NCBI GenBank assembly: GCA_900102115.1
Contig: FNAW01000002.1
Location: 620,001 to 684,000, forward strand
Reading direction: 5' to 3'
Origin: Blastococcus fimeti
GTDB lineage: Bacteria; Actinomycetota; Actinomycetes; Mycobacteriales; Geodermatophilaceae
DNA length: 64,000 nt
A program made the position numbers and the translations under genes. Positions 56,866 through 64,000 of this stretch are shown here, piece by piece. The notes beneath the pieces were generated by a model. It was given only the letters and a program-made list of their open reading frames with translations, was not told the origin of the DNA and ran no database searches. Each line of letters opens with the position of its first letter. The stretch's first letter is position 1.

Positions 56866-59055
56866 TCAGGTCCGGGTCAGGGCCAGCACGGTGACGTCGT
56901 CGGTGCTCGGCGGCGCGAGTGCGCCGAGCACCGACTCGAGCAGGGGCTCCGGGCCGGCCGGGCCCGCGACGACCGCCTCGCTCAGCGCGGCCAGCCCGCG
57001 CTCCAGCCCGCCGCGTCCCCGCTCGACCAGGCCGTCGCTGAACAGCACCAGCCGGTCGTCGCCGGAGAGCGTCAGCCGGGCCTCGGCGTAGGTGGGCGCG
57101 TCGAGCACGCCGAGCGCCGGACCGCGCCCGCCCATCACGTACTCCGCGCCGCCGTCGTGGGCGTGCAGCACCGGCAGGTGCCCGGCGCTGGCGACGACGA
57201 CCTCCCCGGTGCGCGGGTCGAGCTCGGCGACGACGACCGTCGCCATCTCGCCGGGCAGCAGCGCCCCGATGACCTCGTTGATCAGGGACAGCGCCGCGGC
57301 GGGCCCGGCGGCGTGCAGCAGCTGCGCCCGGAGCGCGTGCCGCAGCTGAGCGGTCACAGACGCGGCGGCCAGGCCGTGCCCGGCGACGTCCCCGAGCACG
57401 ACGGCCAGCTTCCCGCCGGGCAGCAGGACCAGGTCGTACCAGTCGCCGCCGACGACGTCCTCGGCGCTCGGCACGTACCGGGCGGCCATCGCGACGCCGG
57501 GCACCTTCGGCAGCTCCTGGAGCAGCAGCGTGCGCTGGAGCGCCCCGGCCAGCCGGTTGTCCTCCTCCGAGCGGTTCAGCGTCGCCGCGGCGAGGTGCCC
57601 GGCCAGCGCCCGGGCGGCGGCCACCTCGTGCTCGCGCCACGGACGCGAGGTGCCGCGGACGATCTCGCTCCAGGCGGAGAACGAGCGCCGCGGGCTCAGC
57701 CGCGGGCCGTCGTCGGTCTGCGCGACCTTCGACTCGTACGGGTTGCCGCCCCAGGTCACCTCGCGCAGGGTCTCGGGCCGGAACCAGGCCAGGAAGTCCC
57801 CGCGCCCGACCGGGACGGCGAGCACACCGCTGGCGGTGTCGAGCAGGTCGGCGGCTCCGGGCACCAGCGCCGAGGCGGAGTCGGTGGCGTTCACGCCGGC
57901 GTCCAGCAGCGCGCCGACGAGCTCGGCCACCCGGTCGCGCGGCGGCGTCGTCCCCAGCAGCCGGAGCTGCCCGCCCAGCCGGACCGCGGCCCCCTCCGCC
58001 GGCAGCAGGTCCAGGACGGTGACGTCCTGCTCGGTCAGCGCGGCGCCGAGGGCACGCGGCGTCCGCCCGACGGCGGCGGCCAGCTCGGCGGCGCGCTCGG
58101 CGACCTCGACGACGCCGTCCAGCTCGCTCTCGGCGACGACCGTGTGCAGCAGGAGGGAGGCGGTGCGGCCCAGGAACTCCGCGGCGGTGCGGTCGGCGAC
58201 CGACGGGCGGTGCGGGCCGGCGTAGTGGTGGCAGGAGATGAGGCCCCACAGCCGGCCGCGGTCGATCAGCGAGACCGACATCGAGGAGACCACGCCCATG
58301 TTGGCGAGGTACTCCAGGTGCACCGGGGAGACGCTGCGCAGCATCGCGCCGGAGAGGTCGAGCGGGCGGCCGGTCGACGGGTTCACGGCGGGCTCGAGCG
58401 GCACCCGCGCGTACCCGGCGTCGGGGATCAGTCGCATCCAGTTGGTCGTGTACAGCGCACGGGCCTGGGCGGGGATGTCGCCGGCCGGGAAGCGCAGGTC
58501 GAGGAACGGCTCGAGGTCCTCGCGCCGCGCCTCGGCGATCACCTCGCCGTTCCACTCGGCGTCGAAGCGGTAGACCATCACCCGGTCGAAGCCGGTCACG
58601 GTGCGCACGTCGCGGGCCAGCGTGGCGCTCAGCTGCTCGAGCGTGGGAGACGCGGCCAGGCGCTGCAGCACGCTCGGCAGCCGGCGGTGCCAGGCGGCGC
58701 CGGCCTGCTCGGCCCCGGCGACCGGCTCCCACTCGGTGAGCAGCAGACCGTCGGCACGGTGCAGGACGAGGTCGACCTCGGCACCGCCCACGGTCACCCG
58801 CAGCGGGTTCACCTCGGCGAGGTCGCCGGCCAGGCCCTCGCGGAGACGGGCGAGGTCGGCGTCGTCCAGCAGGTCGGGGAGGTGGGTCGCGACGCGCCCG
58901 AACAGCTCGGGAGCATTGGCCGAGGCGACGACGACGTCGAGACCGGGCTCGGTGACGGCGAGCAGCACGCCGTGCGGCTGGACGGCGCCGGGGATCGCGA
59001 TGGGCTCGTCGGCGCAGCGCGCGAGGGCCTCGTCGTCCACCGGCCCGGCGGTCAC
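56866..59055 (-). CDS. Bacteriophytochrome-PP2C phosphatase (PAS-GAF-PHY-SpoIIE)
   Basis: 729 residues from GTG 59055. PAS: LARCADEPIAIPGAVQPHG, with Cys14 in the biliverdin-attachment position. GAF: GFDRVMVYRFDAEWNGEVIAEA, the chromophore Asp in RFPAGDIPAQA (usually PASDIP), VHLEYLANMG and LISCHHYAG with the chromophore His residues. PHY: the tongue PRRSFSAWSEIV (PRxSF). From about 505 a PP2C/SpoIIE phosphatase with DVVGGDWYD, VLGDVAGHGLAAA, TVVVAELD, DGLVER and TDDVTVLAL, giving a complete metal site. Red/far-red light should therefore control dephosphorylation of the STAS protein encoded by the overlapping gene (GTGA, 59052-59055). Confidence 0.95.
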   Translation of the reverse strand: MTAGPVDDEALARCADEPIAIPGAVQPHGVLLAVTEPGLDVVVASANAPELFGRVATHLPDLLDDADLARLREGLAGDLAEVNPLRVTVGGAEVDLVLHRADGLLLTEWEPVAGAEQAGAAWHRRLPSVLQRLAASPTLEQLSATLARDVRTVTGFDRVMVYRFDAEWNGEVIAEARREDLEPFLDLRFPAGDIPAQARALYTTNWMRLIPDAGYARVPLEPAVNPSTGRPLDLSGAMLRSVSPVHLEYLANMGVVSSMSVSLIDRGRLWGLISCHHYAGPHRPSVADRTAAEFLGRTASLLLHTVVAESELDGVVEVAERAAELAAAVGRTPRALGAALTEQDVTVLDLLPAEGAAVRLGGQLRLLGTTPPRDRVAELVGALLDAGVNATDSASALVPGAADLLDTASGVLAVPVGRGDFLAWFRPETLREVTWGGNPYESKVAQTDDGPRLSPRRSFSAWSEIVRGTSRPWREHEVAAARALAGHLAAATLNRSEEDNRLAGALQRTLLLQELPKVPGVAMAARYVPSAEDVVGGDWYDLVLLPGGKLAVVLGDVAGHGLAAASVTAQLRHALRAQLLHAAGPAAALSLINEVIGALLPGEMATVVVAELDPRTGEVVVASAGHLPVLHAHDGGAEYVMGGRGPALGVLDAPTYAEARLTLSGDDRLVLFSDGLVERGRGGLERGLAALSEAVVAGPAGPEPLLESVLGALAPPSTDDVTVLALTRT

Positions 59056-59417
59056 GTCCCCGCGTCGCGGCCGGCGACGCCCGCGGGGATCTCGCCGGGG
59101 GCGCTGACCAGCGGCACGTACGCACCGAGGCCGAGCAGGTCGATGGTCAGCCGTACAGGGCCGTTGGAGCGGGGCGCCAGGACGTAGAGCCGGACACCGG
59201 CAGCCTGGGCCTTCCGGGTGACGCCGAGCAGCGCGCGGGCGCCGGAGGAGTCGAGGAACGTGGTGTGGGTGAGGTCGACGACCAGCTCGGCACCGGGCCC
59301 GGCGAACGCCTCGTCCGCGGCCTGTTCCAGCTGAGGTGCCGTCGCCAGATCGAGCTCACCACGTACGGTGAGAGCCGCACGGCCGGCAACCGTTCGCCGT
59401 TCCACAAGGAAGAGCAC
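59052..59417 (-). CDS. STAS domain anti-sigma factor antagonist
   Basis: 121 residues from GTG 59417, placed by a GAGAGGGG ribosome site. VRGELDLATAPQLEQAADEA and the phosphorylation loop FLDSSGARALLG (second Ser of DSSG) are RsbV/SpoIIAA signatures. When dephosphorylated such proteins bind the kinase anti-sigma factor and free sigma. It overlaps the phytochrome-phosphatase by 4 bases, so the two are made in a fixed ratio, and it is divergent from the kinase gene at 59487. It is the natural substrate of the phosphatase domain. Confidence 0.92.
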   Translation of the reverse strand: MLFLVERRTVAGRAALTVRGELDLATAPQLEQAADEAFAGPGAELVVDLTHTTFLDSSGARALLGVTRKAQAAGVRLYVLAPRSNGPVRLTIDLLGLGAYVPLVSAPGEIPAGVAGRDAGT

Positions 59418-59486
59418 CGCACCGCCCCTCTCACCTCGTCGTCCCGTCGAGAGTAGGACATCGGTGCCGAGGGGATCATTCCTGCG

Positions 59487-59912
59487 ATGGACATCTCGTT
59501 CAGCGTCCGACTGCCGCGCGATGCGCGCAGCCTGCCCCTCATGCGGGGGCTCATGCGCCAGGCGCTCGAGCACCTGGACGTCTCGACGCAGACGATCGAG
59601 GAGATCGTCCTGGCGCTCACCGAGGCCTGCGCGAACGTGGTCCAGCACGCCGGGCAGCACGAGGAGTACCAGGTCGACGTCGCCATCACCGACGACCTGT
59701 GCCGGGTCAGCGTGCTCGACGACGGGCAGGGCTTCGACTTCCAGCAGGTGTCGGCGGCCCAGGGTTCATCCCTGGAGACCGGGCGCGGGCTGATGCTCAT
59801 GCAGGCGCTCGTCGACGACCTGCAGTTCGTCCGGTCCGAGGACGGCCGGCACCGCGTGGAGCTGGCGAAGCGCCTGCGCGCCGAGCCGAAGCTGCGCCTG
59901 CTCACGACCTGA
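59487..59912 (+). CDS. RsbW-like anti-sigma factor kinase (HATPase_c_2)
   Basis: 141 residues from ATG 59487. N-box VLALTEACANVVQHA, G1 box VLDDGQGFD and the glycine-rich lid TGRGLMLMQALVDDL define a GHKL ATPase of the RsbW/SpoIIAB type. It would phosphorylate the STAS protein and sequester a sigma factor. It is encoded divergently from STAS and phytochrome, sharing a 69-base control region. The sigma factor it holds is not in the window. Confidence 0.92.
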   Translation: MDISFSVRLPRDARSLPLMRGLMRQALEHLDVSTQTIEEIVLALTEACANVVQHAGQHEEYQVDVAITDDLCRVSVLDDGQGFDFQQVSAAQGSSLETGRGLMLMQALVDDLQFVRSEDGRHRVELAKRLRAEPKLRLLTT

Positions 59913-59958
59913 CGGGCCTCCCTGCGGGGACGCCGGAGGCGTGGACGACGATGACGGC

Positions 59959-61233
59959 GTGAGCGCTGCGGTCGACGACTCCTCTCCCGATCGGTTCGCC
60001 GCGCAGGTGGACGACGCCGTCCGCCGGCTGGAGGGCGTGGCCGAGCGGACCCCGCTGCAGCGCAACGCGCGGCTGTCCGCGCTGACCGGAGCCGACATCT
60101 GGCTCAAGCGCGAGGACCTGCAGGTCGGGCGCTCGTACAAGATCCGCGGCGCGTACACGATGATCTCCGCGCTCCCCGACGCCGAGCGGGCCGCGGGCGT
60201 GGTCTGCGCCAGCGCCGGCAACCACGGTCAGGGCCTCGCCTACGCCTGCCGGGCGCTGCAGGTGCGCGGGCGGGTCTTCGTCCCCGGGACGACGCCGCGG
60301 CAGAAGCGCGAGCGGATCGCCGCGCTCGGCGGCGACATGGTCGAGCTGGTCATCGCCGGTGACTCCTACGACGAGGCGGCCGCCGCCGCGGCGCAGTTCG
60401 CGGCGACCTCCGGGGCGACGCTGGTGCCCGCGTTCGACTCACCCGCGACGGTGGCCGGGCAGGCGACCGTGGCGGTGGAGATCCTCGACCAGCTGCCCGA
60501 GCCGCCGGACCTCGTCGTCCTGCCGGTGGGTGGCGGTGGGCTGCTCGCCGGCGCCGGCACCTGGCTGCGCGCGCACTCCCCCAGGACCCGGATCGTCGGC
60601 GTGGAGCCGGCGGGTGCGGCGAACATGGCCGCGGCGCTGGCCGCCGGCAGGCCGGTCGACCTGACCGAGATGGACACCTTCGTCGACGGCGCAGCGGTGC
60701 GTCGGGCCGGTGCGGTCACCTATCCGCTGGTGCGCGACTCGGGCGCGGAGCTGATCGCCGTCCCGGAGGGGCAGATCTGCACCGAGATGCTCGACCTCTA
60801 CCAGGCCGACGGGATCATCGCCGAGCCCGCGGGCGCGCTGGCGCCGTCGGCGCTGAGCGGCGGGCTGGTGACGCTGGAGCCCGGGCAGACGGTGGTCTGC
60901 GTGCTCTCCGGCGGCAACAACGACGTCAGCCGGTACGCCGAGGTGATCGAGCGGTCGCTGGTGCACCGCGGGCTCAAGCACTACTTCCTCGTCGAGTTCC
61001 CGCAGGAGCCCGGAGCGCTGCGCCGGTTCCTCGACGAGGTGCTCGGGCCGGACGACGACATCGTGCGGTTCGAGTACGTGAAGCGGGACAACCGGGAGAC
61101 CGGCGCGGCGCTGACCGGCATCGAGCTCGGCCGGGTCGAGGGCCTGGCCGAACTGCTCGCGCGCATCGAGGACAGCCCGCTGCGCATCGAGCACCTCACG
61201 CCGGGGTCGACGGCGTACCGCTTCCTCGTCTGA
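59959..61233 (+). CDS. ilvA: Threonine dehydratase
   Basis: 424 residues from GTG 59959; a GTG at 59941 would add six acidic residues and sits only one base after a GGAGG, so the start is open. PLP Lys in GRSYKIRGAYTM, the phosphate loop VVLPVGGGGLLAGAG, SAGNHGQGLAYACR and the ACT-like C-terminal half (HYFLVEFPQEPGALRRFLDEVLGP) match biosynthetic threonine deaminase, which starts isoleucine synthesis with 2-oxobutanoate. The C-terminal domain is the single regulatory type. It lies 46 bases after the RsbW-like gene and could share its transcript. Confidence 0.93.
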   Translation: MSAAVDDSSPDRFAAQVDDAVRRLEGVAERTPLQRNARLSALTGADIWLKREDLQVGRSYKIRGAYTMISALPDAERAAGVVCASAGNHGQGLAYACRALQVRGRVFVPGTTPRQKRERIAALGGDMVELVIAGDSYDEAAAAAAQFAATSGATLVPAFDSPATVAGQATVAVEILDQLPEPPDLVVLPVGGGGLLAGAGTWLRAHSPRTRIVGVEPAGAANMAAALAAGRPVDLTEMDTFVDGAAVRRAGAVTYPLVRDSGAELIAVPEGQICTEMLDLYQADGIIAEPAGALAPSALSGGLVTLEPGQTVVCVLSGGNNDVSRYAEVIERSLVHRGLKHYFLVEFPQEPGALRRFLDEVLGPDDDIVRFEYVKRDNRETGAALTGIELGRVEGLAELLARIEDSPLRIEHLTPGSTAYRFLV

Positions 61234-61240
61234 GGCGGGT

Positions 61241-62626
61241 TCAGCCCACCGGGGCGCCGGCCTCGGCGAGGGCGTGCCGGATGAACGCGGCCGCCTCGTC
61301 GGTCTGCAGGCTCGCGTCGTCCGGGACCCGCACGACCGAGCGCGCCGTGCCGATCCACGCCCTCAGCTCGGGGTCCTCGCTCCACCGGCGCGTCCGGGTG
61401 CCGATGTCGAGCATGTACTTCGGCAGGTCGAGGTGGGTGCTGGGATGCGGGCCGGGCGGGCACAGCTCGTTCTTCAGGTCGTCGCCGTCGTAGGAGGCCT
61501 CGACGTAGGCGGCCAGGGAGGCGCTGAACACCTGCTGGCAGGGGATCACCGCCTGCAGCGTCATGCGGGAGCCGTCGAAGATCGGCACCGGCGGGCGCGG
61601 CTCCAGGCCGTCGGCGGTGCAGTCCACGTAGAGCGTGCCGGGCTGCGCGGGCACGGTGACGTCGCCGAACTCGATGCGGTCGACGTCGATGGCCGTGACC
61701 CGGCCGTGCCGCAGGACGTCGTCGATCCGCCGGAGCTCGTCGAGCTCGGCCCGGGTGACCGTGGCGCAGCGGAACGCCGTCGGCACCACGTCCGGCGCCA
61801 GCCGCATCACCAGGCCACCGGACTCCAGGGCGGCGATGAGCTGGTCGGCCGCGCCGGACCCGAGCGCGGGGTCCGGCTCGACGCCGCCGGGCTCGGGGGC
61901 CGCCGGCGGGCCGGGCTGGATGCGCGCACGGTCGAACAGCCACGCGTCGCGCGGCATGATCCAGCTGATGTCGGCCGGGTCGACGCCGTGCTGCAGCAGC
62001 CAGAGGCAGGCGTCGATCCCGGTCTTGCCCGAGCCGACGACGGTGACGTGCGCGGGGCGCGAGGTGAGGCCGACGAGGTCGTTGGGCGCGATCACCCGGA
62101 CCCCGGCGGCCACGGCGTACCGCGGCGTCGTCATCGACGGGACGGTGACGTTCATGTACGTCGCGTCGACGACCCTGCGGCGCACGACGACGTCGGTGGT
62201 CCGCCCGCTGACCAGGGAGGTGAACCGCTGCGCGCCGTCCTCGGCCGGACCGTCGTAGTTCGACATCGGGAAGTAGGACACGCGGCCGCTCGCGAGGAAC
62301 GTCCTCCGCATGACGTCGTCGAAGTAGGCCAGGACCTCGTCGCCGGTGGCCAGCTCGTGCAGCCCGGCGTTGAGGCCGACCGCGTCGATGGCACCGGTGC
62401 CCAGCTCGCGGGAGTTCACCCCGTAGAAGACCGAGGGCTGGTGCAGCCGCACGAAGGGGTAGGCGCGGGTCCAGTGCCCACCGGGCTGGTCGTAGCGGTC
62501 GACGATCGCGACCGTCGCGTCGGTCTCGGTGAGCAGCGTGTCGACGAACGCCATGCCCATCGCACCCGCCCCGATGACGAGGTAGTCGACCTCGAGGGGC
62601 GCGGGGTCCGTGGTCTCTGCGGGCAC
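61241..62626 (-). CDS. FAD-dependent oxidoreductase (monooxygenase-like)
   Basis: 461 residues. The N-terminal FAD site VDYLVIGAGAMGMAFVDTLL, followed by IVDRYDQPGGHWTRAYPFVRLHQPS, and a second dinucleotide motif VTVVGSGKTGIDACLWLLQ near 195 follow the flavin monooxygenase/NAD(P)-binding Rossmann layout. The SYFPMSNY and YVDCTADGLEP blocks are as in uncharacterised actinobacterial FAD proteins. It may oxidise a small lipid or xenobiotic. Convergent with ilvA across 7 bases, and 45 bases downstream of the SDR gene, so probably co-transcribed with it. Confidence 0.85.
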   Translation of the reverse strand: MPAETTDPAPLEVDYLVIGAGAMGMAFVDTLLTETDATVAIVDRYDQPGGHWTRAYPFVRLHQPSVFYGVNSRELGTGAIDAVGLNAGLHELATGDEVLAYFDDVMRRTFLASGRVSYFPMSNYDGPAEDGAQRFTSLVSGRTTDVVVRRRVVDATYMNVTVPSMTTPRYAVAAGVRVIAPNDLVGLTSRPAHVTVVGSGKTGIDACLWLLQHGVDPADISWIMPRDAWLFDRARIQPGPPAAPEPGGVEPDPALGSGAADQLIAALESGGLVMRLAPDVVPTAFRCATVTRAELDELRRIDDVLRHGRVTAIDVDRIEFGDVTVPAQPGTLYVDCTADGLEPRPPVPIFDGSRMTLQAVIPCQQVFSASLAAYVEASYDGDDLKNELCPPGPHPSTHLDLPKYMLDIGTRTRRWSEDPELRAWIGTARSVVRVPDDASLQTDEAAAFIRHALAEAGAPVG

Positions 62627-62671
62627 GAGGCGGTTCTCCAGACGTCGACGGGCGTGATCGCGGACGCTAGC

Positions 62672-63424
62672 TCACGACGCGCGGCCGCTGAGCAGGGCGA
62701 GCACGTCGTCGTACCGGCCCTCGACCTCGGCGAAGCGCAGGAACCGCACCCGGTCGACCAGCACCTCCCGGACGTCGGGCTGCGACTGCAGGATGTTGAA
62801 CGTCTCGGTCAGGTACTCCTCCAGCGGCATGGCGCTCTCGTCGTCGGCGTGGCCCGGCATGAGGTCGGTCCGCACGGCCGGCGGCACCAGCTCGACCACC
62901 TGCACCGAGCTGCCGGCGAGCTGCACGCGCAGGCTCTCCGTCCACGAGTGGATCGCGGCCTTGGTCGCGTTGTACGTGGGCGTCGCCGGCAGCGGCACGA
63001 ACGCCAGCCCCGAGGAGACGGTGGCGATCGTGGCGTCGTCCTGGGACAGCAGGAGCGGCAGGAAGGCGTTCACCGTCCGGATCGGGCCGAGCAGGTTCGT
63101 GGTGACGGTGGCCTCGGCGACGGCGAGGTGGCCGGGGTCGCGCAGGTCCTCCGGCTGCATGATCCCGGCCATGGTGACCAGGACGTCGAGCTGCGGGTGG
63201 TCGCGTCGCACGGTCTCGTAGGCGGCGGCGATCGAGGCGGGGTCGGCGACGTCGAGCTGCAGGGCGCTGATCCCCGGGTGCTCCGCGACGATCCGGTCCA
63301 GGAGCTCCTTGCGCCGTCCGGCGACGATCACCGTGTTGCCGGCCTCGGCGAACCGCAGCGCCAACCCGAGGCCGATGCCCGAGGTGCCGCCGGTGAACAA
63401 CATCGTCCTGCCTGTCGTCTTCAT
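62672..63424 (-). CDS. SDR family oxidoreductase (DltE-like)
   Basis: 250 residues from ATG 63424. TMLFTGGTSGIGLGLALRF, VTMAGIMQ in the NAG position, a Ser in TVSSGLAFVP and YNATKAAIHSW for Tyr/Lys fit the DltE-like short-chain dehydrogenases. FNILQSQPDVREVLVDRVRF is a C-terminal block typical of this group. It is divergent from the XRE/MmyB regulator gene, with an inverted repeat in the 102-base gap. Such SDR and regulator pairs are common and the regulator usually represses the SDR. Confidence 0.9.
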   Translation of the reverse strand: MKTTGRTMLFTGGTSGIGLGLALRFAEAGNTVIVAGRRKELLDRIVAEHPGISALQLDVADPASIAAAYETVRRDHPQLDVLVTMAGIMQPEDLRDPGHLAVAEATVTTNLLGPIRTVNAFLPLLLSQDDATIATVSSGLAFVPLPATPTYNATKAAIHSWTESLRVQLAGSSVQVVELVPPAVRTDLMPGHADDESAMPLEEYLTETFNILQSQPDVREVLVDRVRFLRFAEVEGRYDDVLALLSGRAS

Positions 63425-63472
63425 GGCTCCCACCGTGCGGCCGATGCCCGCCGGGCGGGAGAGGAGCGGTTG

Positions 63473-63495
63473 TCCAGGGATCGGCGGTCCCTGGA
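63473..63495. promoter_or_regulatory. Operator: TCCAGGGA-N7-TCCCTGGA
   Basis: Perfect 8-bp inverted repeat with a 7-base centre, between the divergent SDR and XRE regulator genes. Likely binding site of that regulator, controlling both genes. Confidence 0.6.
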
Positions 63496-63526
63496 TCCGT
63501 GTCGTCGTGGCGGGCAGGATGACGGC

Positions 63527-64000
63527 GTGGACCGCGCCCAGCTCGCCGACTTCCTCCGCCGCCGCCGGGAGGCCCTGCAGCCCGCCGACGTCGGCCTGCC
63601 GTCGGGGCCGCGGCGCCGGGCGGCCGGGCTGCGCCGCGAGGAGGTCGCCGCGCTGACCGGGATGTCGACGGACTACTACGCCCGGCTCGAGCAGCAGCGC
63701 GGCCCGCAGCCGTCGGAGCAGATGGTGGCGGCGCTGGCCCGCAGCCTGCGGCTCACCCTCGACGAGCGCGACCACCTGTTCCGGCTGACCGGCCACCACG
63801 CGCCGGTGCGGGTGCGCCGCTCCGAGCACGTCAGCCCGGCGCTGCTGCGGGTGTTCGACCGGCTCGAGGACACCCCCGCACTGATCCTGTCCGACCTCGC
63901 CGACACCCTCGTGCAGAACCGGCTGGCACGCGCGCTGCTGGGCGACGAGACCGGCTACACCGGGCTCGCCCGCAGCGCCGTCTACCGGTGGTTCACCGAT
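63527..64000 (+). CDS. XRE family regulator with MmyB ligand-binding domain (partial)
   Basis: 158 residues visible from GTG 63527; truncated by the right edge. The N-terminus has LADFLRRRREALQPADVGLP and RRAAGLRREEVAALTGMSTDYYARLEQQRG, the MmyB-type helix-turn-helix, then SLRLTLDERDHLFRLTGH and the ligand domain start LRVFDRLEDTPALILSDL. MmyB regulators sense fatty acids or similar ligands in a PAS-like pocket. It is divergent from the SDR at 62672 and probably represses it through the repeat at 63473-63495. Confidence 0.92.
   Translation, partial: MDRAQLADFLRRRREALQPADVGLPSGPRRRAAGLRREEVAALTGMSTDYYARLEQQRGPQPSEQMVAALARSLRLTLDERDHLFRLTGHHAPVRVRRSEHVSPALLRVFDRLEDTPALILSDLADTLVQNRLARALLGDETGYTGLARSAVYRWFTD

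Noticed and set aside
1..64000. tRNA, rRNA, riboswitch, insertion sequence or attachment site
   Set aside because: No cloverleaf, rRNA segment, terminal inverted repeats with a transposase, or known riboswitch core was seen by eye; a dedicated search was not possible.

Overview
The window is very GC-rich, with GTG and ATG starts mixed and many genes joined by 4-base GTGA/ATGA overlaps. It carries mycothiol-type DinB/MDMPI proteins, a DUF222/HNH '13E12' protein, DUF1707, DUF4234, PGPGW and ECF/YCII pairs. Together these point to a high-GC actinobacterium, most likely a free-living, light-exposed, soil or stone-surface type such as the Geodermatophilaceae. The family assignment is inference; there is no rRNA or tRNA here to confirm it. 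I saw no prophage, insertion sequence or CRISPR array.

Left part (1-29 kb): the start of an ethanolamine ammonia-lyase gene behind its permease; assorted SDR, NYN, membrane and acetyltransferase genes; a DrrAB-type exporter; a microbial rhodopsin with a proton-pump signature; a membrane glycosyltransferase; an aldolase-epimerase-glycosyltransferase operon; a ferric-iron ABC importer (fbpABC) behind a DtxR/IdeR-like box; an ECF42-type sigma factor with its YCII/DGPF partner; then small housekeeping or unknown genes, a NUDIX hydrolase, twin DUF4234 proteins, an enoyl-CoA hydratase and an HNH protein with a leaderless start.

Middle (29-38 kb): a 1969-residue protein combining a transglutaminase-like region, DUF4011, an SF1 helicase, a restriction-endonuclease-like fold and DUF3320. 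This layout recalls COG1112 helicase defence proteins. It is followed by an RtcB RNA ligase; two near-identical palindromes lie between the two genes.

Right-middle (38.2-55.7 kb): two adjacent operons that look like one regulon. Operon A (38293-51391) encodes a flavin oxidoreductase, an NMT1/SsuA-type ABC importer, an SDR, an Ohr/OsmC protein, an IclR regulator, a CaiB CoA-transferase, a cyclase-family hydrolase, an MmgE/PrpD protein, a cyclic-amidohydrolase and a CitE-like lyase. It ends in a 20-bp-stem terminator. Operon B (51721-55706) is five tightly overlapping genes: a methyltransferase, a small orphan protein, an NTF2-like protein, an M20-family protein lacking several catalytic and metal ligands, and an alpha/beta hydrolase with His in place of the nucleophile Ser. 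Both operons carry the same 19-bp inverted repeat near a TTGACR -35 box. That suggests co-regulation, probably by the IclR protein, and a catabolic pathway for an unidentified, possibly nitrogen-containing cyclic compound. This is my best candidate for an undescribed system.

Right end (55.7-64 kb): a DUF3048 lipoprotein; a bacteriophytochrome (PAS-GAF-PHY) fused to a PP2C phosphatase, overlapping a STAS antagonist gene and divergent from an RsbW-like kinase gene, which reads as a red-light-controlled partner-switching module; threonine dehydratase; an FAD oxidoreductase; and an SDR divergent from a truncated XRE/MmyB regulator with an inverted-repeat operator between them.
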